Positions 33,434-42,705 of a DNA stretch of 64,000 nt are shown here, piece after piece (the stretch's first letter is position 1; each line of letters begins with the position of its first letter). The position numbers and the translations under genes were made by a program. Source of the stretch: [Clostridium] innocuum (lineage in GTDB: Bacteria; Bacillota_I; Bacilli_A; Erysipelotrichales; Erysipelotrichaceae); contig CP048838.1 of assembly GCA_012317185.1 (NCBI GenBank), positions 1,116,001-1,180,000 of the forward strand, read 5' to 3'. The notes under the pieces are model-generated. The model did not search any database and was not told the DNA's origin. It saw only the letters and a program-made list of their open reading frames with translations.

Positions 33434-33470
33434 AAATAAGAGCAAGGATACACTTGCTCTTATTTATGTT
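33434..33470 (+). terminator. Partial terminator between oppA and oppB
   Basis: A 13-bp perfect stem AAATAAGAGCAAG-GATACA-CTTGCTCTTATTT, followed by a broken T run (ATGTTTTAA). It likely reduces rather than stops transcription. Confidence 0.78.
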
Positions 33471-33519
33471 TTAATTCAACTTCTATGTTTCAAAATTAAG
33501 TTTTTTTGGAGGTGATCTC

Positions 33520-34500
33520 ATGCTGAAATATATAGTTAAACGTTTGCTAAATCTAATTCCTGTCATATTTATTATTTCAATCGTCATTTTTGGGACCGTA
33601 AAAGGAATGCCAGGAGATCCAGTTGATGCTTATCTGGGAATGGGAAGCAAGGCTACCCCGGAACAGAAACAGCAGATTCGTGAGGAATTGGGACTTGATA
33701 AATCTCTGCCAGAACAGTATGTAATCTGGGTTGGAAATCTTGCTAAAGGAGAACTGGGGACATCTACCAAGTTCAAACTTCCAGTTTCTGAAATCATTGG
33801 AGACTACGTATGGAATACATTCCTGCTGAACCTGGTTTCCCTCGTTATCGGTATCGGGCTTTCTATTCCGATTGGAATTAAGCAGGCAACAAAAAAATTC
33901 TCTAAATTCGACAATTTCTGGACAGTATTCTCCTTATTGGGTGTATCTGTGCCAACTTTCTTCTTTGCGCTGATTCTGATTTTCTTCGTAGCGCTGCCTT
34001 CCGGCGTGATACCAGTCAACGGTATGCGTACCCCGGATCTTGCAGTCTTCGGATATGATAATATATTCCAGGAAATCGGAGATGTTGCATTGCATATGCT
34101 GCTGCCGACAATTGTTCTTGCGTTCGGTAACTTTGCGACCTTCTCCCGTTATGTACGAAGCTCCATGATCGATGTTATCAATCAGGACTATGTACGAACC
34201 GCGCGTGCAAAGGGCTTGAAAGAGAAAACAGTGATTTACCGTCATGCATTTAAAAATGCGCTGATACCTCTTGTCACACTGCTGGGTCTGTACATTCCTT
34301 CCCTGTTCAGTGGGGCAATGATTCTGGAATCCGTATTCCTGTGGCCTGGTCTGGGTAAGATTTTGATCGAGGCAATCAGTGGACAGGATCAGAGTATTAT
34401 CACGGCGTGTCTGATGTTCTCTGCCATTTTGATGGTGCTGGGAAATCTGTTGTCGGATATTCTGTATTCCGTTGTCGATCCACGTGTTAAAGTAGAATAG
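33520..34500 (+). CDS. oppB: Oligopeptide ABC transporter permease
   Basis: A 326-residue permease with about six membrane segments. The N-terminal MLKYIVKRLLNLIPVIFIIS is typical of OppB/DppB. The EAA loop, YVRTARAKGLKEKTVIYRHA, contacts the ATPases. A very strong GGAGGTGAT site lies before ATG 33520. It forms the channel with OppC. Confidence 0.95.
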   Translation: MLKYIVKRLLNLIPVIFIISIVIFGTVKGMPGDPVDAYLGMGSKATPEQKQQIREELGLDKSLPEQYVIWVGNLAKGELGTSTKFKLPVSEIIGDYVWNTFLLNLVSLVIGIGLSIPIGIKQATKKFSKFDNFWTVFSLLGVSVPTFFFALILIFFVALPSGVIPVNGMRTPDLAVFGYDNIFQEIGDVALHMLLPTIVLAFGNFATFSRYVRSSMIDVINQDYVRTARAKGLKEKTVIYRHAFKNALIPLVTLLGLYIPSLFSGAMILESVFLWPGLGKILIEAISGQDQSIITACLMFSAILMVLGNLLSDILYSVVDPRVKVE

Positions 34501-34511
34501 AGGTGATTAGA

Positions 34512-35426
34512 ATGGCGAAAGAAAATGTAAATCAAACTGAAATAAAGCTGGATAAAAGCGATACCATGGGCCCTTGGCAAATTGCATGGAATAAATTCAG
34601 ACAAAACAAAATCGCTATGGCCGGTCTGATCATTTTTATACTGATCGTTCTTGCCGTGATTTTCGTACCGATCATAAGCGGTGTTAATGTAAATGATTAT
34701 AGCTTTGATACAAAAAATATTGGACCGAATGCTGAGCACTGGCTGGGTACTGACCAGCAGGGGCGTGATGTATTCTTCCGTTTGTTCCTGGGTGGACGTA
34801 TTTCTATCATGGTAGGTATCATCGCTGCCCTGATTACGGTGCTCCTTGGCTGTGTGATCGGTGGTATATCCGGTTATTATGGTGGATGGATTGACAATCT
34901 TCTTATGCGTTTTGCGGAAATTGTGTACTCTCTGCCATTTACACCACTGATTCTTGTACTGGCATATAATATGTTATGGACACCGTCAAATGTGAAAATG
35001 TATATCGTATCGTTTCTGATCGGTGTGCTGTCGTGGCCGGGACTGGCGCGTCTTGTGCGCGGACAGATTCTGTCACTTCGCGAACAGGAATTCATGCAGG
35101 CCTGCGAGGCACTTGGTCTGAGTGATTTTTCAAAAATATTCAAGCATCTGATACCGAATGTTTTATCCATGATCATTGTTAATGCGACATTGTCCATGGC
35201 GAGTGCTATTCTGACAGAGGCCGGATTATCTTTCCTTGGTATGGGTGTTACCGCACCTACGCCTTCCTGGGGAAATCTGATGGAACTGGCAAGAAATACC
35301 GAAGTCTTCCAGGACTTTCCATGGAACTGGCTGCCTGCCGGTATCATGTGTCTGCTGACCGTTATCTCCATCAATCTGATTGGAGAGGGACTGCGTGATG
35401 CGTTTGACCCGAAAGATATACGATAG
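34512..35426 (+). CDS. oppC: Oligopeptide ABC transporter permease
   Basis: About 304 residues. It has the OppC/DppC pattern: a soluble N-terminus, a membrane segment at about 38-60, then the conserved LGTDQQGRDVFFRL, later segments, and the EAA loop EFMQACEALGLSDFSKIFKH. ATG 34512 is chosen because GGTGA lies 5 nt before it; GTG 34503 overlaps that site. It pairs with OppB in one operon. Confidence 0.95.
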   Translation: MAKENVNQTEIKLDKSDTMGPWQIAWNKFRQNKIAMAGLIIFILIVLAVIFVPIISGVNVNDYSFDTKNIGPNAEHWLGTDQQGRDVFFRLFLGGRISIMVGIIAALITVLLGCVIGGISGYYGGWIDNLLMRFAEIVYSLPFTPLILVLAYNMLWTPSNVKMYIVSFLIGVLSWPGLARLVRGQILSLREQEFMQACEALGLSDFSKIFKHLIPNVLSMIIVNATLSMASAILTEAGLSFLGMGVTAPTPSWGNLMELARNTEVFQDFPWNWLPAGIMCLLTVISINLIGEGLRDAFDPKDIR

Positions 35427-35438
35427 GAGCTGGTGAGT

Positions 35439-36437
35439 ATGGAACAAGTAAAGAACAAGAAAATATTGGATGTTGAAAATCTGAAAGTATATTTCTATAC
35501 AAAAAAGGGTGTTTCCAAGGCGGTAGACGGAAACAACTTCAAAATGTACGAAAATGAAACACTGGCAATCGTTGGGGAATCCGGCTGTGGAAAGAGTGTT
35601 ACGGCCATGAGTATCCTTGGTCTGGTGGATGAACCCGGTAAAATCGGGGAAGACAGCAAGATCATGTATGGTGACAAAAACCTTGCGACATTAAAGGATG
35701 ATGAAATCCGTAAGATTCGTGGTAACGATATCTCTATGATTTTTCAGGAGCCGATGACTTCATTGAACCCGGTATTCACAGTAGGAAATCAGATTATGGA
35801 GAATATCCTGCTGCATGAGGATGTAAAAAAGGAAGAGGCACACGAACGCGCTGTCAAGCTTCTGGACATGGTTGGAATTTCCCGCCCGGAAAAGGTTGTG
35901 GACAACTACCCGCATCAGCTTTCCGGTGGTATGCGTCAGCGTGTTATGATCGCTATGGCGCTTGCATGTAATCCAAAGCTGCTGATTGCCGATGAACCGA
36001 CAACAGCACTGGATGTTACCATTCAGGCACAGATTCTGAAGCTGATGAATGATCTGAAGGAAAAAACAGGAACCTCCATCATGCTGATTACGCATGACCT
36101 TGGTGTGGTTGCACAGATGGCGGACCATGTAAATGTCATGTATGCCGGTAAGGTAGTGGAAAGTGCTCCGGTATTTGAAATCTTCAAAAACCCGAAGCAT
36201 CCGTATACCGTTGGCTTAATGAGCAGTATGCCTTCCCTGAACAGCGGAAGCAAACGTCTGAGTACGATTGAAGGGAATGTACCAAACCCGATCAATCTGC
36301 CAAAGGGCTGCTATTTCGCAGACCGTTGTCCGAAGGCGATGCCAAAATGCAGGGAGTCCCAGCCGCATGACGTGAAGGTCGGATCCAGACATCACGTTAG
36401 CTGCTTCCTGTTTGATGATGCGAAAGGGGAGGAATAA
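35439..36437 (+). CDS. oppD: Oligopeptide ABC transporter ATP-binding protein
   Basis: About 332 residues. Walker A is GESGCGKS, the signature LSGGMRQRV, Walker B LLIADEPTTALD, and the switch His is in LITHDLG. The C-terminal oligopeptide-transporter domain with clustered cysteines (CYFADRCP, CRES, HHVSC) may hold an Fe-S or metal site known in this group. ATG 35439 is nine bases after AGGAG; GTG 35433 is too close. Confidence 0.95.
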   Translation: MEQVKNKKILDVENLKVYFYTKKGVSKAVDGNNFKMYENETLAIVGESGCGKSVTAMSILGLVDEPGKIGEDSKIMYGDKNLATLKDDEIRKIRGNDISMIFQEPMTSLNPVFTVGNQIMENILLHEDVKKEEAHERAVKLLDMVGISRPEKVVDNYPHQLSGGMRQRVMIAMALACNPKLLIADEPTTALDVTIQAQILKLMNDLKEKTGTSIMLITHDLGVVAQMADHVNVMYAGKVVESAPVFEIFKNPKHPYTVGLMSSMPSLNSGSKRLSTIEGNVPNPINLPKGCYFADRCPKAMPKCRESQPHDVKVGSRHHVSCFLFDDAKGEE

Positions 36438-36440
36438 AAA

Positions 36441-37424
36441 ATGGAAGACAAGAAAGTAATTCTCGAAGTCAAAGACCTGAAAAAATATTTCCCTCTTGGA
36501 AAAGGTAAGCTGGATAAAAATAAAAAATATGTAAAGGCTGTTGATGGTGTATCCTTCAAGCTGTATGAAGGGGAGACGCTTGGTCTTGTTGGAGAATCCG
36601 GCTGTGGAAAATCCACACTAGGACGTGCAATTCTTCGTCTGCATGAACCGACAAGCGGGGAAGTGCACTTCAATGGTGAAGATATTCTGAAAAAGAACCG
36701 TAAGGAAATGCGAAAGCTGCGTGAGGAAATGCAGATCATTTTCCAGGATCCATACAGCTCTTTGAATCCCCGGATGAATGTATACAACATTTTGAGTGAA
36801 CCGCTGGTTGCGCATGGCTATTATAAAAAAGGTGACGAGCTGAAACAGTATATTCTGAATCTGATGGAAAAATGCGGTTTGCCGCCATACTACTGCTACC
36901 GTTACCCGCATCAGTTCTCCGGAGGTCAGCGTCAGCGTATCGGTATCGCCCGTTCTCTGGCACTGGATCCAAGCTTCATCGTATGTGATGAGCCGGTATC
37001 CGCACTGGATGTTTCCATTCAGTCACAGATCATCAACCTGATGATGGATATGCAGGAAGAACGAAAGATTTCTTACATCTTTATTTCTCATGACCTCAGT
37101 GTTGTGAAGCATATCAGTAACCGTGTAGGTGTTATGTACCTTGGTTCACTGGTAGAGCTTGCGGATAAGGATGAAATCTATGAGAATCCGCAGCACCCTT
37201 ATACAAAGGCGCTGATGGCTGCGATTCCAAAGCCGGATCCTACACAGCGTTCCAGCATGGAAGCAATTCATGGAGAGATTCCAAGCAATGTCAACGTACC
37301 AAGCGGATGTAAATTCCACCCGCGTTGTCCATACGCGAAGGATATCTGTAAAACACAGGAGCCGGCAGCGAAGGAAATCAAACCGGGTCACGTTGTTCTC
37401 TGCCATTTTGGCGGTGAGTTCTAG
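36441..37424 (+). CDS. oppF: Oligopeptide ABC transporter ATP-binding protein
   Basis: A 327-residue ATPase. Walker A is GESGCGKST, the signature FSGGQRQRIGIA, Walker B FIVCDEPVSALD, and the switch His is in FISHDLS. The C-terminal domain again has the conserved cysteines (CKFHPRCP, CKTQ, VLCHF). It works as a heterodimer with OppD to power OppBC. Three bases separate it from oppD. Confidence 0.95.
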   Translation: MEDKKVILEVKDLKKYFPLGKGKLDKNKKYVKAVDGVSFKLYEGETLGLVGESGCGKSTLGRAILRLHEPTSGEVHFNGEDILKKNRKEMRKLREEMQIIFQDPYSSLNPRMNVYNILSEPLVAHGYYKKGDELKQYILNLMEKCGLPPYYCYRYPHQFSGGQRQRIGIARSLALDPSFIVCDEPVSALDVSIQSQIINLMMDMQEERKISYIFISHDLSVVKHISNRVGVMYLGSLVELADKDEIYENPQHPYTKALMAAIPKPDPTQRSSMEAIHGEIPSNVNVPSGCKFHPRCPYAKDICKTQEPAAKEIKPGHVVLCHFGGEF

Positions 37425-37618
37425 TGTTCATCAATAAACCGAAATTTAAGGATCTGTTGAAAAAGAAGGAAGTGCGGGAAGGGAAGGAAGCAAATCTTGA
37501 AAAGGGTGACTTTCTGGCTCTCATTATGGCTGCATTCTCGGTGTTTGTACCGGTAATTCTGCTGTTCTGTGCCGTACTCGGTATATTTATCTGGCTCTTT
37601 CTTCTGTATATTCACTAA
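37424..37618 (+). CDS. Small membrane protein at the end of the opp operon
   Basis: A 64-residue protein with a charged N-terminal half (KPKFKDLLKKKEVREGKEAN) and one strong membrane helix (about 34-60). GTG 37424 overlaps the oppF stop (TAGTG), so coupling is likely. I recognise no named family. Similar small proteins occur after opp genes in related Firmicutes as far as I recall, and it may stabilise the permease. Confidence 0.72.
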   Translation: MFINKPKFKDLLKKKEVREGKEANLEKGDFLALIMAAFSVFVPVILLFCAVLGIFIWLFLLYIH

Positions 37619-37631
37619 GTCGTTAAAGACG

Positions 37632-37679
37632 AAGGCACAGGTGTCTGCAAATATTTGTAGAGCTCTGTGCTTTTTTTGT
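37632..37679 (+). terminator. opp operon terminator
   Basis: GGCACAG..TCTGCAAA pairs with TTTGTAGA..CTGTGC and runs into T7. Bases after it to the ptsI promoter hold no gene. Confidence 0.82.
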
Positions 37680-37811
37680 ATTGGCTTTTTATGACTGTAT
37701 CCAGACGGAAATGACTACAATTGGTATTTTCCTTGAAGCTTTCAGCTGCAGGACGTGCGGTGGTACAGCTTTTCCTTTGTCGAAAAAAGCGCTTTGTAAT
37801 GCATTCTTTCA

Positions 37812-37840
37812 TTGCTTATAGGCTCAAAAAATGTTATTAT
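37812..37840 (+). promoter_or_regulatory. ptsI promoter
   Basis: TTGCTT (37812-37817), 17 bp, TATTAT (37835-37840). The leader is about 90 nt. Confidence 0.65.
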
Positions 37841-37934
37841 TTTAGGTAGAGATAGACTCATGGAAGCGTTGTGATTCTATCAGATAAGGACTACTTTTAA
37901 TAAGTATTACATGAAGTAAGAGGAGGACATACTT

Positions 37935-39635
37935 ATGTTAAAAGGTATTGCAGCATCCGCAGGGATTGCGATTGCAAAGGTTTACAAGCTGGAAACACCG
38001 AGCTTCGAAATTGTTAAGACAGAAGCAACACCTGCAGAAGAGGTAGCGAAATTCAACGATGCTTTGGAAAAAACGAAATCTGATATCGAAGGTATCAAGG
38101 AACGTGCCGCAAAACGTCTGGCACCGGAAGAGCTGGCAGTTTTTGATGCTCACCTGATGATGGCAGGGGATCCTGAGCTGGCAAGCCAGATTATCTCAAT
38201 GATTGAAAACGACAAGGTAAACGCAGAATTTGCGACCAATGAAGTTGCGAATATGATGGTTGCCATGTTTGAATCCATGGATAACGAATACTTTAAAGAG
38301 AGAGCAGCTGATGTTAAGGATGTTACATTCCGTTTGAAATGTAATCTGCTGGGACTGACGATTCCTGATCTGAGTGCAATCAACGAGGATTCCGTTATTA
38401 TCGCACATGATTTGACACCTTCCGACACAGCGCAGCTGAATGAATACGCAAAGGGCTTTGCGACGAATATCGGTGGTAAGACAAGCCACTCTGCTATCAT
38501 GGCAAACTCTCTGGAGATTCCTGCTGTTGTAGGCTGCAGTGGTGTTCTGGATGCCGCAAGCAATGGCGATACGGTAATTCTGGATGCATTGGACGGCGTT
38601 GTTATTCTGAATCCAACTGCTGAGGAAATCAAGGAATATGAAGGAAAACGTGCTGCTTATATGGAAGAAAAAGAAGCACTGAAGGTATTAAAGGATGCAA
38701 AATCCATTACAACAGACGGACATGAGGTTGAGCTTGCCGGAAATATCGGTACACCGGATGATGTAGATGGTGTGTTGAACAATGGTGGGGAAGGTATCGG
38801 TCTGTACCGTACAGAATTCCTGTATATGCACTCTGATCACTTCCCTACTGAGGATGAGCAGTTTGAAGCTTATAAAGCAGTTCTTGAAGGTATGGGAGGA
38901 CGCCGTGTTGTCGTACGTACACTGGATATCGGTGGTGACAAAAAGCTTCCTTACTTCACGTTCGATCCGGAAATGAACCCGTTTTTGGGATATCGTGCAA
39001 TTCGTCTGTGTCTGGACAGAAAAGAAATTTTCCGCACACAGCTGCGTGCACTGATCCGTGCTTCTGTTTACGGAAGACTGTGCATCATGTTCCCGATGAT
39101 TGCGACGGTTGATGAATTCCGTCAGGGTAAGGCAATCTTTGAAGAAGAAAGAGAAAAACTGATCGCAGAAGGCGTTAAGGTTGCAGATAAAATCGAAGTA
39201 GGTATGATGGTGGAAATTCCTGCTGCTGCAGTAAATGCAGATAACTTTGCGAAGGAAGCAGATTTCTTCTCCATCGGTACAAACGATTTGATTCAGTACT
39301 CTATGGCAGCTGACCGTATGAATGAGAAGGTATCCTACCTGTATCAGCCATACAATCCATCTATCCTGCGTCTCATCAAAATGACGATTGACGGAGCACA
39401 CAAGGAAGGCAAATGGGCTGGTATGTGTGGAGCAATGGCTGGAGAAGAATATGCGGTACCTGTACTTCTCGGTCTTGGACTCGATGAGTTCTCCATGTCA
39501 GCTACACAGATTCTGAAGGCTCGTAAGATGGTTACCAACCTGAGCAAGAAGGAAATGGAAGGTCTTGCTGAGGAAGCACTGAAGCAGGCGACTGCTGAAG
39601 ATGTTCTTGCACTTGTGAAAAAAGCAGTGGAATAA
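37935..39635 (+). CDS. ptsI: PTS enzyme I
   Basis: A 566-residue phosphoenolpyruvate--protein phosphotransferase, the usual length. GGKTSHSAIMA puts the phosphorylated His at 185. The PEP-binding barrel shows LYRTEFLYM, RTLDIGGDK, and FFSIGTNDLIQY, with the catalytic Cys in MCGAM. It starts all PTS transport, including the beta-glucoside system at the left of the window. ptsH is not beside it, unlike in many Firmicutes. AGAGGAGG precedes the ATG. Confidence 0.97.
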   Translation: MLKGIAASAGIAIAKVYKLETPSFEIVKTEATPAEEVAKFNDALEKTKSDIEGIKERAAKRLAPEELAVFDAHLMMAGDPELASQIISMIENDKVNAEFATNEVANMMVAMFESMDNEYFKERAADVKDVTFRLKCNLLGLTIPDLSAINEDSVIIAHDLTPSDTAQLNEYAKGFATNIGGKTSHSAIMANSLEIPAVVGCSGVLDAASNGDTVILDALDGVVILNPTAEEIKEYEGKRAAYMEEKEALKVLKDAKSITTDGHEVELAGNIGTPDDVDGVLNNGGEGIGLYRTEFLYMHSDHFPTEDEQFEAYKAVLEGMGGRRVVVRTLDIGGDKKLPYFTFDPEMNPFLGYRAIRLCLDRKEIFRTQLRALIRASVYGRLCIMFPMIATVDEFRQGKAIFEEEREKLIAEGVKVADKIEVGMMVEIPAAAVNADNFAKEADFFSIGTNDLIQYSMAADRMNEKVSYLYQPYNPSILRLIKMTIDGAHKEGKWAGMCGAMAGEEYAVPVLLGLGLDEFSMSATQILKARKMVTNLSKKEMEGLAEEALKQATAEDVLALVKKAVE

Positions 39636-39648
39636 TATTTATAAATGG

Positions 39649-39681
39649 AACCGAATGGCAGACTGCTGTCCGGTTTTTTTA
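39649..39681 (+). terminator. ptsI terminator
   Basis: AACCG..GGCAG pairs with CTG..CCGGTT and ends in T7. Confidence 0.8.
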
Positions 39682-39819
39682 TAGTGAAACAGACTGAATT
39701 TCCAGTGAAAAATACGAACGGTACTGCAGCTTTTGCTGTATCAATCATTCAGACAGCGTATAAAATCGCTAAATAGTATGTAAAAAACTGCATTTATAGA
39801 CACTTGTATCGACAGAGTG

Positions 39820-39848
39820 TTTAAAAACATATATGATTGTGATATGAT
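39820..39848 (+). promoter_or_regulatory. Promoter of the GGDEF gene, predicted leaderless
   Basis: TTTAAA (39820-39825), 17 bp, TATGAT (39843-39848). ATG 39855 begins seven bases after the -10, where transcription should start. No ribosome site precedes it. Confidence 0.58.
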
Positions 39849-39854
39849 AATACC

Positions 39855-41424
39855 ATGAAAACAGATAAGTTAGAGAGCTTGTATACACACATTGAAGAAA
39901 AAAAGAGTCCTTCGTGATTTTGAAGGCATTTTTCATTATGCCTCCCTGTTATATACAGCCAGCAGGGAACAAAACAATGACCATTATTTGATAATCAGCT
40001 GTTATTTTCTTGGCAGCTCCTATTTCAACACAGGTGTTTATGATAAAGCGATGAAATATCTGCAGGAGGGAATTCGCATCGGAGAACATACGCCCTATCC
40101 ATTTTTTCAGATGATGTGCTATAATCTGGCAGGGATGGTGAGTGGAACGCTTGGCGATGATATCATGTCGGTTGAATATATGCTGAAGTCCTATTATATC
40201 GCTTTGGATCATCAGGAGCTCGGGTATCTGTATATCATTTTAAACAATCTGGGTGTACTCTTTTTTAACCTTGGTTATTATGAAATCGCAAAGGAATATT
40301 TCACCAATGCCTTTGAAGAGCGCGGAATCGGTAGCTATGATGATCTTAAAATCAATGATGGCTTCAATATCATCAATCTGATGGGGACAAGCATTTATCT
40401 GAAGGATGATCTTGAATATGAGCGCTGGCTGATCTGGTACCGAGAATTTCAAAAACGATTTCAGATCGTTACAGTAGATAATGACTATCAGATGTATCAG
40501 GTTCTCTTGTCTGCCCATACGCAGGATATAGCAAGGCTGCGTGCTGAAGTGGTCCGCTTTCTGGAAATTGCCGGCAGAGAAGAGGATCGTTTGCATACGT
40601 TTAAAAATCTCCTTAAGGTATTTAAGGTCTGCATGCAGTTTCAGGAACAGAAGCTTTCCTCACAGATTTTATATGAGCTTCAGCTGATTCTTCAGGATTA
40701 TCCGAATTATCAGAATCATTCCGAGCTTAAGGAATGTCAGGTCATTTATGCGAACACGTTTAAAGCTGAACAGGAGCGTCTACAGGCGCTGGAGGAGTAT
40801 TATGATATTCGGCAGCTGGAGCTTTCGGCTGCACACAACAACATGAAGAATACGCTGCTGTTAAAGATAGACATGGAACAGCTGCTGTATGAACGTAATC
40901 AGATTTTAAAGGAAAACAGGGAGCTGGAGCGTCGTTCTGAAATAGAGGAATTCACAAATGTCATGAATAAAACGGCGTTTCGGACACATGTGAGTGCAGA
41001 GCTTGAAACCATGCATCAGGATCAGTATGTCTGCCTGTTGGTCATTGATATTGATAAATTTAAAAGCATCAACGACACCTTCGGTCATCTTGTCGGTGAC
41101 CAGGTGCTTCTGCATGTCGTTAAGGTGTTGAAGGAGGTTCTTCGCAGCAGCGAATTCATCGGTCGCATCGGCGGTGATGAGTTCTGTGTGTTTATGAAGA
41201 ATATCCTTTCTCTGCCCTATCTGTATGAGCGTCTGGATGAGATTTTAGATCGTCTGGTAAATACAAGAATCGAGGACAGACAGGTCCTGAGTGCCAGTAT
41301 CGGTGTATGTATGAGCAATCATATCTGCAGGTATGATGAGATATTCCAAAAGGCGGATGAAGCGATGTATCACGCAAAGAACGCCGGTGGAAACTGCTAT
41401 GATATTACAGAATTGAGTACATGA
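39855..41424 (+). CDS. TPR-GGDEF protein, putative diguanylate cyclase, frameshifted 5' end
   Basis: The main frame (39892-41424, 510 codons) has TPR-like helices to about residue 300, a coiled segment and a GGDEF domain with intact GRIGGDEF (about 427-431). The inhibitory RxxD site is RSSE. It makes, or derives from enzymes that make, cyclic di-GMP. The main frame can begin only at TTG 39892 with no ribosome site. A likelier start, ATG 39855 (MKTDKLESLYTHIEE), is in another frame and joins it if one A is dropped from the A7 run at 39898-39904. Either transcript slippage restores it or the gene is mutated. Confidence 0.75.
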
Positions 41425-41474
41425 CAAGATATTGCTAAAAATGACAAGATATTTTATATTTGATACTGTATACT
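41421..41474 (+). promoter_or_regulatory. Response-regulator-type promoter P1
   Basis: A perfect 13-bp direct repeat ATGACAAGATATT occurs at 41421-41433 and 41441-41453, a 20-bp period. A -10 TATACT follows at 41469-41474 with no good -35, since the second repeat covers it. Two 20-bp-spaced repeats abutting the -35 are typical of AraC-type activators. A related arrangement recurs at 45691-45745. Confidence 0.7.
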
Positions 41475-41480
41475 ATGTAC

Positions 41481-41667
41481 TGTAGTCGGCAGATATGCCG
41501 CTTAATCACAAAGTTATCAGAGAGGAAAACAGCCGCGGTAAACCCCGGACATGAATGCAGTTCAGCGGTTTTTCAATGATGGAGCGATATGAGGATCGTC
41601 TCTATTGCTGATAATCTTGTATAAAGAAATGATTCTTACGATCCCTTTCAAGAATCATTTTTTTTAT
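41481..41667 (+). ncRNA. Candidate small RNA or leader RNA 1
   Basis: About 185 bases from P1 to a strong terminator (AAATGATTCTT / AAGAATCATTT, T8; 41627-41667) without a convincing ORF. Internal hairpins include CGGC-AGATAT-GCCG near the start and GAGCGAT/ATCGTCTC near 41582-41603. It could be a free small RNA or an attenuated leader of the cassette at 41731, which also has its own promoter TTTTCA-17-TAGAAT (41678-41706). Confidence 0.5.
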
Positions 41668-41730
41668 TTTTCACGCGTTTTCAATTTGTCTGTGATGTGA
41701 TAGAATGATTCCATGAGAGCGGGGATGAGA

Positions 41731-42705
41731 ATGAGAAAAAAAAGACTATGCGGAATCGTGTGCCTGTGTCTGGTGCTGAGTGGCGGATGCAGTGCAGCTG
41801 AGCCAAAGGAGGAGAAAAAATCCTCACAGTATTTTCTATTTGCCACACCTTTATCTACACATACGCTATGGCAAAAGGCCAGAGAAGGGATGCAGGATGC
41901 CTGTACGGAGCTGGAGGTGCATTGTGACTGGAAGGGACCTATTAAAATTTCCACCGATGATATGGTGGATGTCATCAATACAGGTCTTTTGAAAAAAGCA
42001 GATGGCATAATCACACAGGGGGTCATCAGCAAGGAGCTGATCCAAAAAGGAAATGACAAGGGTATCCCCTTCGTCCTGGTGGATTCTCCTGTTGAGGGCA
42101 GCAGTCCGCTAACAACGATCAGCAAGGACTTTGATGAACAGGCCAGACTTCTGTTAGCCGATATCGAAGAAAAGCTGGGTAAGAATAAAATGCTTCGCAT
42201 CGGCATTCAGGTCAGTGATTTGAGCTTTGACCTTGCAAGGGATCAGATTGCATCCATTGAAGCTGTATTTGCACAGCATCCCGGCGGCTTTGAGATTGTC
42301 GCAAAAAGTGAATCGCGCAGTGACCAGCTCACCTCCCGCAACGAGTGGATCAAGGTGCTGCAGAAGGATACCGGTATGAATGTTTCCATCAACCTTGCAG
42401 GGGAGAATGCAATCGGTTTTGTGGATGCAAGCGAATATATGGACAATCGCGATACGATTCTTGTGTACGGCGTTGATGATATGAAGGAAACACTGGAGCT
42501 GATACGGGAGGGGAAGGTGGAAGGCAGTATTGTGACATCCTTTTATCAGTACGGATATGAATCGGTACATATATTATATGATTATGTCACCAGGGGAGTA
42601 CGGCCGGAAAAGGAAAGGATTCCTTCCTATCTTGTGCTCGTTAACAGGAAGAATCTGAATACCTATGCCTCCGCTTTGCAAAAGGAGAAAATGCATGTGG
42701 AATAG
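41731..42705 (+). CDS. Sugar-binding lipoprotein of a sensor cassette
   Basis: About 324 residues. Basic n-region MRKKR, a hydrophobic core and LSGGC look like a lipoprotein signal. The body has the periplasmic-binding-protein type-1 fold: FATPLSTHTLWQKAREGMQDA, ADGIITQGVI, GIPFVLVDSPV, and later NLAGENAIGFV and ILVYGVDD. ATG 41731 is chosen for its n-region and upstream GCGGGGA; ATG 41713 and 41725 are alternatives. It overlaps the kinase gene. By analogy with XylFII-LytS it should present a sugar to the kinase rather than to a transporter; no permease is nearby. Confidence 0.85.
   Translation: MRKKRLCGIVCLCLVLSGGCSAAEPKEEKKSSQYFLFATPLSTHTLWQKAREGMQDACTELEVHCDWKGPIKISTDDMVDVINTGLLKKADGIITQGVISKELIQKGNDKGIPFVLVDSPVEGSSPLTTISKDFDEQARLLLADIEEKLGKNKMLRIGIQVSDLSFDLARDQIASIEAVFAQHPGGFEIVAKSESRSDQLTSRNEWIKVLQKDTGMNVSINLAGENAIGFVDASEYMDNRDTILVYGVDDMKETLELIREGKVEGSIVTSFYQYGYESVHILYDYVTRGVRPEKERIPSYLVLVNRKNLNTYASALQKEKMHVE

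Noticed and set aside
39892..39910. Programmed -1 frameshift at A-AAA-AAG in the GGDEF gene
   Set aside because: A -1 shift leads to the wrong frame; loss of one base (+1) is needed.
41528..41545. CAGCCGCGGTAA in RNA 1, identical to part of the 16S rRNA 530 loop
   Set aside because: Only 12 bases, and the surrounding sequence is not rRNA-like; probably chance.
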